A stretch of 20,475 nt of DNA, taken from Saccoglossus kowalevskii (taxonomy: Eukaryota > Hemichordata > Enteropneusta > Harrimaniidae). A program made the position numbers and the translations under genes. This document shows, in pieces, positions 1 to 20,475 of the stretch. Location of the stretch: NCBI RefSeq assembly GCF_000003605.2, contig NW_003156246.1, positions 30,870 through 51,344 of the forward strand, in the 5' to 3' direction. Position 1 is the first letter of the stretch. Each line of letters starts with the position of its first letter. The notes under the pieces were generated by a model. That model was given only the letters and a program-made list of their open reading frames with translations. It was not told the origin of the DNA and searched no databases.

Positions 1-472
1 TACATGTGAAAAGTACTAGTAGTTGGGTTATGATGTTGTTCCGCAACTGATTCATTCAGAAAATAATTGATAGTTAAAATTAAGTGCATAAAAAAGCAAA
101 CAAAACTATGGCTCAGTATATCGTAAACAATTGAACTTGTTATTTGGGTTTCCCCTGATTTGGGGTGTTACAGTATTTATTGCTCAAAACTACATGAAAA
201 TAATACTCAGTAATATAATAACAATGATGTATTTTACTTGATTTTGCCTAGAAGCACTTCATATATCACTCGTACTTACGGTACTGATGTATGTTTCACT
301 GTGTAAAATTGTGTGGTATATACAGCTGGGTGTCAATATGAAATAATTACATAAATACACACAGCAATTTAAGATTAGATCTCTAAGAAGTTATTAGTGT
401 CAAAGATACATGTAGGTGTATATAATAAAACAATATTATGATAATAATTATTTACCAGAATCATATTTCAAA
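1..472. other. AT-rich non-coding stretch, no exon recognised
   Basis: No splice-flanked open frame here resembles the missing start of AIFM1. The sequence is AT-rich with many stops in all frames. It is probably intron or 5' flank of AIFM1; the missing first coding exon should end in phase 1 and was not found. Confidence 0.4.
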
Positions 473-687
473 TACTGTATCTAATATTTTATTTTGGCTG
501 GAATTAATTTTCGCTGAAAGGATTTTTTGGGTGTTTTTGTATGGAATTTATTTTCACTGAATTTTGACAAGTTGAATGTAAAATATAGGGAAAAAGTTAT
601 ATTCACTGGATTTTATTTTCACTGAATCATTCCTTCAGCGAAAATAGCGAAAATTAATTCCAAGCGAAAATAAAGTATTTTACAGTA
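473..687 (+). mobile_element. MITE, TACTGTA family, copy A
   Basis: The element starts TACTGTAT and ends with TATTTTACAGTA. Its ends are inverted repeats built from a TACTTTATTTTCGC block and a GGAATTAATTTTCGCTGAA block. The interior carries GTATGGAATTTATTTTCACTG and AGTTGAATGTAAAATATAGG, shared with copies at 6229 (reverse) and 6736. It has no coding capacity. Inference: a TA-flanked non-autonomous DNA transposon. Confidence 0.75.
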
Positions 688-732
688 GTAGCAAAAATCA
701 AAATACTGTAAAACCTTCTAATATTGAGAGAG

Positions 733-836
733 ACAATTTTTTGCAATTTCAGTGAAACGCATGAAACTCTGTAGCAGTGAGAATTCTCTGGGGTCCTCAA
801 TATGGTGTCTCGGTGACTATCCTGAAATTCTGTTTT
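733..836 (+). repeat. Dispersed repeat, copy 1
   Basis: Shares TAGCAGTGAGAATT, CTCTGGGGTCCT and a following GTCT-TG-TTTTC pattern with 4546-4653. About 70 bases align well and the left part more loosely. The family is unknown. Confidence 0.5.
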
Positions 837-945
837 CACTATTGCCATTGAATCGTCAAAATTCGCAGCAGTGAAACAGTTTTCAGTGGATACTGGTACC
901 CTTATTCTGCACCAATACCTTGAATCTCTGTTTATTTGTTTTTAG

Positions 946-13284
<12,339 letters not shown>

Positions 13285-13840
13285 TCTGGGTTTAATAGCT
13301 GTACAGAACTAACAAAAACTTAACATATTTTAGTTGTTCAAATTAGATTTATATATTGCTGGAATGACAAATACTCGTGACTTTTGTCATTGTTTGGCTT
13401 GAATTGTAGTCAATGCCTTACGATTATTCTGTATTTTCTGCTGTGCCACTTTTTCTTGAAAGATTGCTTACATTACTATGCATAAAATGTATCATGTATG
13501 TGTAAATGTACTTGAATTATTACACAATCTTGGTCTTAAATTTCCACAATAATCTGCAAGCACCTTTTCATGCTGTTGAATTAACTGTATTTTTGATCTC
13601 TGCAATTACTTGATACGGTAGATTGAAACTACACATGTTTCACTGCTGTGCCATCTTTCATTCATATAAGCCATTTTTCCAATGATATGTCTAGGTACAC
13701 CTATGCATTCAGCTTTGAGATTGTAAGCCTGTCAGTCACTGACTATGTTGTAATTCTACACTAAACCGTACTATTATTCCCATCACGTGGCAGTTTAAAT
13801 TTAAGCCTCAAACCAATTAAACTATTTTAAAATGAGTATA
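13285..13840 (+). other. AIFM1: AIFM1 3' UTR and probable polyadenylation region (end not fixed)
   Basis: AT-rich untranslated sequence follows the stop. I see no canonical AATAAA between the stop and about 15302. Candidate variant signals are CATAAA near 13482, ATTAAA at 13816-13821 followed by a TATAAA, and ATTAAA near 14052. The ATTAAA at 13816 is the best guess. RNA reads would be needed to place the cleavage site. Confidence 0.45.
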
Positions 13841-14480
13841 AAGCAAACACTTTTGTTATGACTTGAATTACTATGGGATATGTTTTACAGGGTAACTAGT
13901 ATGTGGCAGCTCTGCTGTAACATTCTTACACTGAATACTACAACAGAGTAGATTCCTTGTTTACTAAACAGAACATGGAAATCTGTTTGGCTAGCGAGAT
14001 GCACGGTGTGAGAAGAACTGTATCAATGCATGTATAAGGCTTGCAAAGCACATTAAACTTTCGCTTATCGGGAAATCATATTTCTTCAAACATGCTCGTT
14101 TCTGTGTCATTTATTATATATATTTCTGTGTGGGCCATGTATCACAGTTATAATTTCAGAAAGAATGCATGTACTTTGCCTCATTCAAAGTTATTACCAC
14201 TGACCGACCTCATCTCAACCATGGTCGCATTTCTGATTGTTCAAAGAGTAACTACATGTACCTCTGATTCTACACCTAGATCATGGCCAATCTGTTGAGT
14301 GTAGTATATATATATGTATTTACAGTATATAATTACAAGTTTCCAACGTATTTGTAAATACAAGCAAGTGATTTACAAATTTCATATATATAATATTTAC
14401 GGGAATGAATACATGGCCTAAACAATGGGTCACATGATCAATGGTTCGTGAATATTCGGAAAGTTTAATTACTCGTATGT
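13841..14480. other. Downstream intergenic sequence
   Basis: AT-rich with a short TA-dinucleotide run near 14305-14335. An open frame of 85 codons at 14041-14298 lacks an ATG start, family motifs or splice context, and I do not regard it as a gene. Confidence 0.4.
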
Positions 14481-15745
14481 AGTTTGAAAACAAGTCGCTA
14501 AAAAAAATTGAAAATGGCGTCACAAATTTCAAATTGATAGAGGTGCACCCAAATAACTTGTACACTAAGAAACAAAGAAATTGAGTGGCGAGGGAAGTTT
14601 TTAAGAAGTCGAAAACCGTAACAAAAATATTCACTCAAAAATAGAGAATTAAAGATATCATTCCGAAGTTAAAAACCTCGCCTACATACGGCGGATGAAC
14701 AATTACCTATTTAAACAGGTCCGCTGTGTCATCTTCGATGCATGGATATTAAAAATGGTCATTTTAAAAGTTGACTGGAAAGTCAGTAAAATTGCATGGG
14801 AAGTTGAAAATATTTATTTGTCGGAAACGTTGACTCGGTGAAGTTGAATGGCAAGTCGGACAACTACAAGAAACTACCCAATACTTCCAAGGGGAATAGG
14901 AAAAATTGAAAAAAAAAATTCTAAAGTCAAAAAAATGCTGCGAAAATCGTAAACGTTAGAAATTTTGTTAATCTGCGCGGAATTTTTTGAGGGTTTTGTC
15001 ATGAATTTGTTTTTGCGTATCTGTTGACCGACTTAATTAGCTGATTATTAGCTGAATTGCTGTGTTATGTCTGTCATCGTTTAGGCCTATTTGAAGTTTT
15101 GGACGGAACTTGGCTCAGTGATTTGGAACTAATTACCAGATAACCGTCGCTATTCTGACAGTTGGTATCCATAGTTATTAATGTAGTGAACGATTAATCA
15201 AAAGATATGACGTATACAGTACTTAGTGTGATTGGCTTTATGATTTAAGGTTACGCCCTAGAGTCTTTTTACTGCTTTGTAATTGGTTAGTTTTGAAAAT
15301 GAATAAAGAGAGTTTTGAGTTGGTCTTGGGGAGCACAGCACGAGAGAGAGTGCAGTCCTGGAGAGTCGAGAGCAGTCCTGGAGAGCCTTGGGGCCAGTGT
15401 TGACGCAGTCTAAAAGAGAGTTGGGTCAGCTTTGTGATAGTCTTGGGGATATTTCCCCAGGGCGCTGTGTCTTATAGAGTGCTCGATTGACCGACTAAGA
15501 CGAGAGCTGAAACGTATTTCGTTGTGTGTGTCTTATTTGACTGTAAAGTATAAGTGACTTTCCCGATCCCGCACCTCAAGGGGACGAGATATAGAGACGA
15601 GACGAGATTTCCCCCTGACAAGTGTGGAGAACCCGAGAGTAGGAGAATATTCCCCCTGATAGTTTATTGAAAAGTCGGAATATTTAAATGAAATGTGCCA
15701 CAAAGGTTGTTACATTTAAGTCTGAAACGGTGTCTTGAAAGTCAG

Positions 15746-15871
15746 ATGATTTTTGAAAAGTTTGAAAAATTAGATGGGACAATCGCAAACGTTTCAAGTA
15801 AAGTTAATTATTGTTGTAAAGGTGAACAAAACAGAAAAGTACAACAAGATCTTGAAAAGGTTATCAGCTGA
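15746..15871 (+). pseudogene. Short lysine-rich frame, possible gag-like remnant
   Basis: ATG to TGA gives 41 residues starting MIFEKFEKLDGTIANVSSKV and ending QQDLEKVIS, amphipathic in character. An overlapping frame continues ILKRLSAECDKLLKSVQ to a TAG near 15900, as if frameshifted. I recognise no family. It may be a decayed structural protein of the surrounding element or chance. Confidence 0.2.
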
Positions 15872-15901
15872 GTGTGACAAATTGTTGAAAAGTGTGCAAT
15901 A

Positions 15902-16339
15902 GTGCCTGAAAAGTCTGGTAATTTCACGTCGGACCACGATTTAAGAAGAACAAAAATAAAATTGCAACAACGATATTTGGTTGATTTCGATCTTTTCGAC
16001 ATTCAAAATAATGCTTTCATTACTACTTACAGACCGATTGGTGTATTCGGGAATTGTTTTAAAACCATTCTGCCTGTTAATATCCAAGAACATTACCACA
16101 ATAGACGCACGACACGTCGTTATAAGGCACTGATTGCACAGCGTAACCACACTTTGTCTCGTTGGGTGTTTCGAATCCCTAGAATCTCAGTGTTTGTGAC
16201 GCGACGTCGACAAACGCACATTCTATTGCCAGGACGCGCTTGCGTCGCCCTGCTGTGCATTCTCCTTCCCAGAGATCCTTGCGACCAGAACATATTCGTA
16301 GAAATAGAACTCTGCCTGGGAGATTGCCTGCAGTGCTAA
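15902..16339 (+). pseudogene. Arg-rich open frame without ATG, unknown
   Basis: An open frame of 145 codons begins at a GTG and has no in-frame ATG. It includes YHNRRTTRRYKALIAQRN and FVTRRRQTHILLPGRA. A second + frame from about 16240 continues Arg-rich (RRPAVHSPSQRSLRPEH, NRTLPGRLP), so a frameshift could join them. G+C is higher than in the flanks. Not recognised. It could be an inactivated basic protein of the local element or non-coding sequence. Confidence 0.2.
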
Positions 16340-16897
16340 CGTCGCTTGATATTCGGCGCGTTCGCTCATCACATTTGCCCGTCGGTTATACACACGTAAA
16401 CGGCGTAAACCACAAGTTGTTATATACTTGACAGAAATGTGTGATTGTATTTGCAATACTCAGGATACCGGAGACAAACTATAAATGAAAGAAAGCTATA
16501 CCACCAATCGTCGGAATACTCGATTTCAAAGTTGGAAAAGTTTATTGAAGTTTCACAAAAAATACATTTTCGGAAAGTCAGTAAATTTCTATGGAAATTC
16601 AGAAAAGTTCAATGAAATGTCAGAAAATTTATGTGTGTGCAATAATGGCCGAAGTGTCTAAAATGCTTCTACATACTGTAGAAAATAAAACTGCAATCTG
16701 ATTAATCTGTGTCAAAATAGTAAAGGGTGGAATTATTGTCGGAGAGACTCAATGTTTTTATTTTATTTAATGCTCAGTTTTACCTTATTGCGCTCATATA
16801 TATTTTTTCTTCTTATTGGTTATTTTGTTATATTCTTTCTTAGTTTGACATCTCACCAAGTGCGTCAACGTGTAGAAGCACATTCACATACATTATT

Positions 16898-18146
16898 AGT
16901 CCCGTTCGGACGAAATCCGAAAACGGGGACTTATGTTTTGACCTCCGTGTGTCTGTGCGTGCGTCTGTGCGTGCGTCCGGACCTGTATCTTAGAAATGCT
17001 TGGACCAATCACACTCAAACTTCACACATACATCATACATGATATCATACATATGCACGTCAATTTGTTTCATGATCTGATTCAAGATGGCCGAATGGCG
17101 GCCATTTTTGTGCTAAAAATCATCAAAATCAAGCATTTCCCGGCTGTTTACAAATGGATCTTGATAAACATCATTTTGTTTTACGATCTGATTCAAAATG
17201 GCCGAATGGCGGCCATTTTTGTGCTTAAAAATCAAGCATTTCTTGGCTGTTTACAGATGGATTTTGTTCAAACTTGATATATTATACATTAGACATTATG
17301 GGACCTTGATGCAAATAATTTTGTTTTTCAGATAACATTCAAAATGGCTGACTGGCGGCCATTTTGTTTTAATGAATGGGCTTCTAGACCCATATTTCCA
17401 ACTTGGTTTGACTGATTATGTTCAAATTTTAAATATTCATTATACATCATATCATAGATAGACAGATATATTGGTTTGACGATCCTATTCAAAACGACCG
17501 AATGGTTGTCATTTTTATGCTAAAAAATCGTCAAATATCAAGCATTTCTGGCATTTATGGATGGATTTCGTTCAAACTTGCTACATACATTAAACATTAC
17601 GGGTTCCTGATGCACGTCATTTTATTTTTTAGATCAGACTCAAAATGGCTGTCCGGTGGCCATTTTGTTTTAATGAATGGGTTTCCAGACCCATACATGT
17701 ATGTCTGACTTGTTTTGACTGATTATGTTCAAATTATAAATATTCATTATACATCATGTCACAGATATACGGATATATTGGTTTGAAGATCCTTTTCAAA
17801 GTGGCCTAATGGTGGCTATTTTTGTGCTAAAAAAATTGTTTTATTTTTTAGATCGGATTCTGAATGGCTGACTAGTGGCCATTTTGTTTTAATGAATGGG
17901 CTTCTAAAGCCATATCTCTGACATGCTTTGACTGACTATGTTCAAATTTCATATATTCATAATGGCTGATTTTGTTTTAATTAATGCTGTTCTAGAGCAA
18001 TATCTTTCAATACTCATTTGACGATCAGATACAAATGTCAATCATTTAAATGTTAAACAATCATCATATTCCTGACATGTTTATATTCCAGCTATATTAC
18101 TATAAACAAAACTTTATATCTTAAATTTTATAACTAACGGGGACTG
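16898..18146. mobile_element. Repeat element with inverted ends AGTCCCGTT and an internal hairpin array
   Basis: The left end is AGTCCCGTT (16898-16906); the right end AACGGGGACT (18137-18146) is its near complement. Just inside the left end CCCGTTCGGA pairs with TCCGAAAACGGG (16901-16930). A simple GTGTGTCTGTGCGTGCG tract follows, and then the tandem array at 17074-17990. There is no transposase. Inference: a non-autonomous DNA element of the kind common in marine invertebrates. Confidence 0.6.
17074..17990. repeat. Tandem array of about eight hairpin units in two alternating types
   Basis: Each unit contains a palindromic core such as AAAATGGCCGAATGGCGGCC followed by ATTTT. Cores lie at 17085, 17195, 17341, 17491, 17642, 17798, 17862 and 17960. 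Type A cores are followed by TTTGTGCTAAAAA, type B by TGTTTTAATGAATGGGCTTC. The order is A, A, B, A, B, A, B, partial. The B-A dimer repeats with a period near 300 bases, with strong similarity between 17341-17490 and 17642-17797. Confidence 0.75.
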
Positions 18147-18149
18147 TGC

Positions 18150-19110
18150 CATGCATGGCTTGTTTACTAATAACATTGACATCAGTTTAAACAGGTATAT
18201 CCAAACAATAATAAAATCGACAATTTATACTTTGAAAAATGAATATGAATGCGTGGGTAACATAACTCTCGAGACAAAAGTAGACTGATTTGCCATAACT
18301 CACGTTGGCATTGGTAAATAATAATTTCAAATAATTGGTTATACTGCTCTTAGATTGAAACTATAATGTGTTATCAATGGCCGTAAATGGTTCAAATAAT
18401 CAATCATGATTAAATCTGGAAGTGTAACTGTGTCATCGAGCAACTGAGGGCAATTGTTTGCAAATAATATTGTCTTCAGAGTTGAATATCACTAGTCTAA
18501 GAGTACACACTCCGTTTAGTATCGGCCAAAAAAAAATGCTGCTAAAACCACAGGACTACGGAACTATTATTACGAATTTAACCACAGTGTATCAAAAAAA
18601 ACAACAAGTCTTTATTTGTAGGAGGCACATGCTGATGTACACATTTCGTACTGTATTACTGTCACATGTATCGTCACCTTTGATTTTGAAAAGGCAATAG
18701 GGTAAGGCAGATGTTAGCTTTACCAAAGGTATATACATCAACTCAATAATAAAGAAAAACTTACTGTGTTGTATTGAAAAAAAAAATAATTAAAAATGAA
18801 CAATAAGTTTGTCAACAGCAAACTGGAAATTAACTTCTTTGACATTCAAACTACAGCTTTTAAAGTGACACTTCAGATAGACTAAGTGTAGACACAAATG
18901 CTCAAGAACTACTTCAACTATGTAACAAATTATAAGAGGCTCGATATTGAAAAAAACACCAACAGAGAGTCAACAAAAATTTGGATGCAGAAAATTATGT
19001 ACATGTATCTTGATGAAAATGCGTCATATGATCAAAATATTACTGAATGTGTGTGCAAGCAAATTATCCGAATCAGAAAATGAAAAAAAAAATAAGAAGA
19101 AAATTGTCTT
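18150..19110. other. AT-rich stretch, nothing recognised
   Basis: No gene, RNA or known repeat was seen. Open frames at 18458-18700 and 18898-19083 are short, lysine-rich and typical of AT-rich chance frames. Confidence 0.4.
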
Positions 19111-19113
19111 CAC

Positions 19114-19431
19114 CCCGTAAGGGGACTTCGGCCAAGGAACTTCTGCTGCTTTCGTTGCAGTTTTGTCGACTTCAATGCGGACAAAGCAACCGAACTGATT
19201 TGTCGCCTGACCGACTTTTAGGCCACCATACACCTCCACTCCTCTCCCATTTCTCTCGACATTGCAGAAGAAACGCGGGACAGCCACTCTGGACAATATG
19301 TTCTCAAAGTTGTCTGGGCGAAACTCGCTTGCCGCTACCGACCTCTCGTATAGCTGTAAAAACGTCTCCCTGGCCACAGTTCCTCCACAAGAGGAGAGAC
19401 TGTAGAGAGACTGTGCCCTGGCCAATGTCAA
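19114..19431 (-). CDS. Probable coding exon or gene fragment of unknown identity
   Basis: This - strand frame is open for more than 100 codons in a GC-rich island and its composition looks protein-like: ARETFLQLYERSVAASEFRP, NILSRVAVPRFFCNVERNG, GGLKVGQATNQFGCFVRIEV, TKAAEVPWPKSPYG. It ends at a good donor, TACGGG|GTGAAG, in phase 0 at 19114; the intron would continue toward 19023. The frame is closed upstream by a TAG near 19445 and has no in-frame ATG, so it would need an upstream splice acceptor (weak candidates GGCCAG near 19417 and CTCTACAG near 19405) or a frameshift. I recognise no domain. The overlapping + strand frame (19047-19472) is taken as its shadow. Confidence 0.4.
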
Positions 19432-19502
19432 TTGCGTACCAGTCTACAACAATCCCTCCGTTTCACCTCTGAACTTTTATGCTCGCGTATTTTGGTGGTG
19501 TG

Positions 19503-19516
19503 GTCGCCATGTTGGA
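19503..19516 (-). promoter_or_regulatory. YY1-like site / possible start of a minus-strand gene
   Basis: On the - strand the sequence reads CCAACATGGCGACCACACC, which matches the YY1 consensus AANATGGCGNC that often marks transcription or translation starts in animals. The ATG opens a 15-codon frame (MATTPPKYASIKVQR) closed by TGA, which is not in frame with the downstream exon-like ORF. It may mark the 5' end of the orphan - strand gene. Confidence 0.3.
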
Positions 19517-19695
19517 TCATTTATGGCAAAATTTGCATGTTTTGAGGCAATCTCTTTTCCATAAGTCTTTGCGCTTTACGTAACGCGCATCTAACTGTGC
19601 GAAGTTTGGTTTTGAGGTTGGCTGGTTCCCGCCTCAAGTGTCATCACAGGGAGCCCAGGAATTATAATCAACTGTAATACGCAGTCTCTATGAGC

Positions 19696-19711
19696 GGGGG
19701 GGGGGGGGGGG
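19696..19711 (+). repeat. G16 homopolymer
   Basis: Sixteen consecutive G on the + strand in otherwise mixed sequence. It can form G-quadruplex structures and its exact length is prone to sequencing error. Confidence 0.9.
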
Positions 19712-20004
19712 TATCGGCTGGTATCTAGTGTAAGAAATAGACAAGGGATGAAGGCTCCAGCCAGCTCACATTTTTTAAACTCGAAAAAAACAGACGAACG
19801 GAATGAAAAATAAAATCTAAAAAAAATACCAGGTTGAAGAATATTAGTTGCTTCTTTAAATTTCGCCAAAGCCCTACCTATATTTTACCGATATCTGCAG
19901 AATAAATCAAGAAAACTACACAAATTGACTCCATTTAGGAATTCCTAACGGTTTGCCCGAACGCATGGCACAGTTGGAGGCGTGGCCTGTTCAGCATTTG
20001 TCAA

Positions 20005-20125
20005 CAACCAATCACAAGACTGGTTACGAACCACATCGAGGTCACGACTCGGTTAGCCTTGCTCAACTGGTTCGTAACCAGTTTCTACCTATTTAAGCTT
20101 GTCAGGTCACTGAATTAGTTTATTG
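20005..20125 (+). promoter_or_regulatory. Candidate core promoter
   Basis: An AACCAATCAC CCAAT-type box at about 20006-20015 is followed by the paired palindromes, a GAGGTCACGACT motif near 20038-20049 and TATTTAA at about 20090-20096. An initiator-like GGTCACTGAA follows about 20 bases later. The spacing suits a + strand promoter, but no coding exon is visible in the remaining 350 bases. Confidence 0.3.
20019..20083. repeat. Perfect 15-base inverted repeat, each arm nearly palindromic
   Basis: ACTGGTTACGAACCA at 20019-20033 is the exact complement of TGGTTCGTAACCAGT at 20068-20082, with a 34-base spacer. The right arm extends to AACTGGTTCGTAACCAGTT (20065-20083), itself a palindrome around CGT. 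It could be a pair of dimeric transcription factor sites or a hairpin. Confidence 0.8.
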
Positions 20126-20475
20126 CACTATCATATTCTTGTTTTGAAATTTATTATAAGTATTGATGATTATTGATAATATTACTTGCCAACTCAGAAT
20201 ATAAATCAACTACGGCATGGCTAAAATAGTGTCCCTATGTTTACAACATTTCATCCAGCTTTAAAACAGAAAGTAACATGAAAAATTTTGTTTATGTAAC
20301 AATTATGAATGTTTAAGAAATTTAAATAAATGATTGCATCATGATAAATGTCTATTGTATGCATTTGTTTCCGAACTTCAAAGATGATATTACTAGTCTA
20401 TTTGCAGGGAAAGGGTTTATAATATGCTTCTCATTTACCAGTAGTCACACAAATAAAATACATGTAGTCACACAT
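20126..20475. other. AT-rich end of window, no exon recognised
   Basis: Many stops in all frames; an AATAAA occurs near the right edge (20452) but no gene can be attached to it. Confidence 0.4.

Larger units (their letters stand above)
14481..16700 (+). other. Unclassified element-like region rich in GAAAAGT and AAGTCGG words
   Basis: Repeated short words (GGAAAGTCAGTAAA at 14779 and 16575, GAAAAGTCGG, TTGAAAAGT) run through this region and are rare elsewhere in the window. At 15295-15670 a GC-richer, leader-like segment follows an AATAAA (15302): it has GCAGTCCTGGAGAG twice in tandem, GGGGATATTTCCCC and two ATTTCCCCCTGA-like copies. Downstream are broken short frames. It could be the 5' part of a decayed LTR-type or other retroelement, but no second LTR, primer site or polymerase domain is visible. 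Confidence 0.35.

Noticed and set aside
14705-14720. Near-palindrome ACCTATTTAAACAGGT
   Set aside because: It is a single short palindrome with one mismatch pair; expected by chance in AT-rich DNA.
15445-15458. GGGGATATTTCCCC as a kappa-B-type site
   Set aside because: The arms GGGGA and TCCCC are perfect, but the spacing is longer than the kappa-B consensus and nothing around it supports a promoter.
16752-17277. Plus-strand frames including a Cys/Val/Arg repeat-like stretch
   Set aside because: They are translations of the GTGTGTCTGTGCG tract and of the hairpin repeat array, not of a gene.
19047-19472. Plus-strand frame of 141 codons
   Set aside because: It overlaps the - strand exon-like frame. 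The - strand translation looks more protein-like and has a donor site, so the + frame is treated as its shadow.
19591-19869. Minus-strand frame of 92 codons through the poly-G tract
   Set aside because: Its length depends on a Pro run produced by the G16 tract, and it has no motif or splice support.

Overview
This window is eukaryotic genomic DNA. It is AT-rich, has long introns with consensus splice sites, and carries dispersed MITE-like repeats and retrotransposon debris. The only confidently recognised gene is AIFM1 (apoptosis-inducing factor 1, a mitochondrial FAD/NAD oxidoreductase) on the + strand. Fifteen coding exons between 946 and 13284 join into an open frame of 600 codons plus a stop. 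The joined protein follows animal AIFM1 almost end to end. The first exon, with the initiator ATG and the start of the mitochondrial targeting sequence, is not visible and probably lies upstream. The repeat style (frequent ACATGTA words, TTAA- and TA-flanked MITEs, a LINE tail of TTA repeats, a CCCGTTCGGACG-type repeat) suggests a marine invertebrate, perhaps a mollusc or another lophotrochozoan. That assignment is inference.

Layout. 1-945: repeats, no exon seen. 946-13284: AIFM1. Fourteen of its introns are visible: thirteen are GT-AG and intron 5 is GC-AG (AG|GCAAGT). The introns hold a two-copy TTAA-flanked MITE (introns 1 and 4), two of the three copies of a TACTGTA-ended MITE (introns 7 and 8; the third is upstream at 473), a third palindromic element (intron 8), a composite repeat (intron 6) and a 5'-truncated antisense LINE 3' end in intron 12 that runs almost to the acceptor of exon 13. 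13285 to about 14480: 3' UTR and downstream DNA. About 14480-16700: an unusual stretch rich in GAAAAGT/AGTCGG words, with a leader-like segment and broken short frames, possibly remains of an LTR-type or other long element. 16898-18146: a repeat element with near-identical inverted ends and an internal array of about eight hairpin-forming units that alternate in two types. 18150-19110: nothing recognised. 19114-19431 (- strand): a GC-richer, protein-like open frame ending at a good splice donor, probably an exon or gene fragment of unknown identity, with a YY1-like ATGGCGAC site just upstream. 19696-19711: a G16 tract. 20005-20100: CCAAT, two copies of a perfect inverted repeat and a TATTTAA box, possibly a + strand promoter.

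No multi-gene system can be defended here. The points most worth a second look are the GC-AG intron, the two well-delimited MITE families, the alternating hairpin array, the orphan minus-strand exon and the LINE that may supply part of an AIFM1 splice acceptor.
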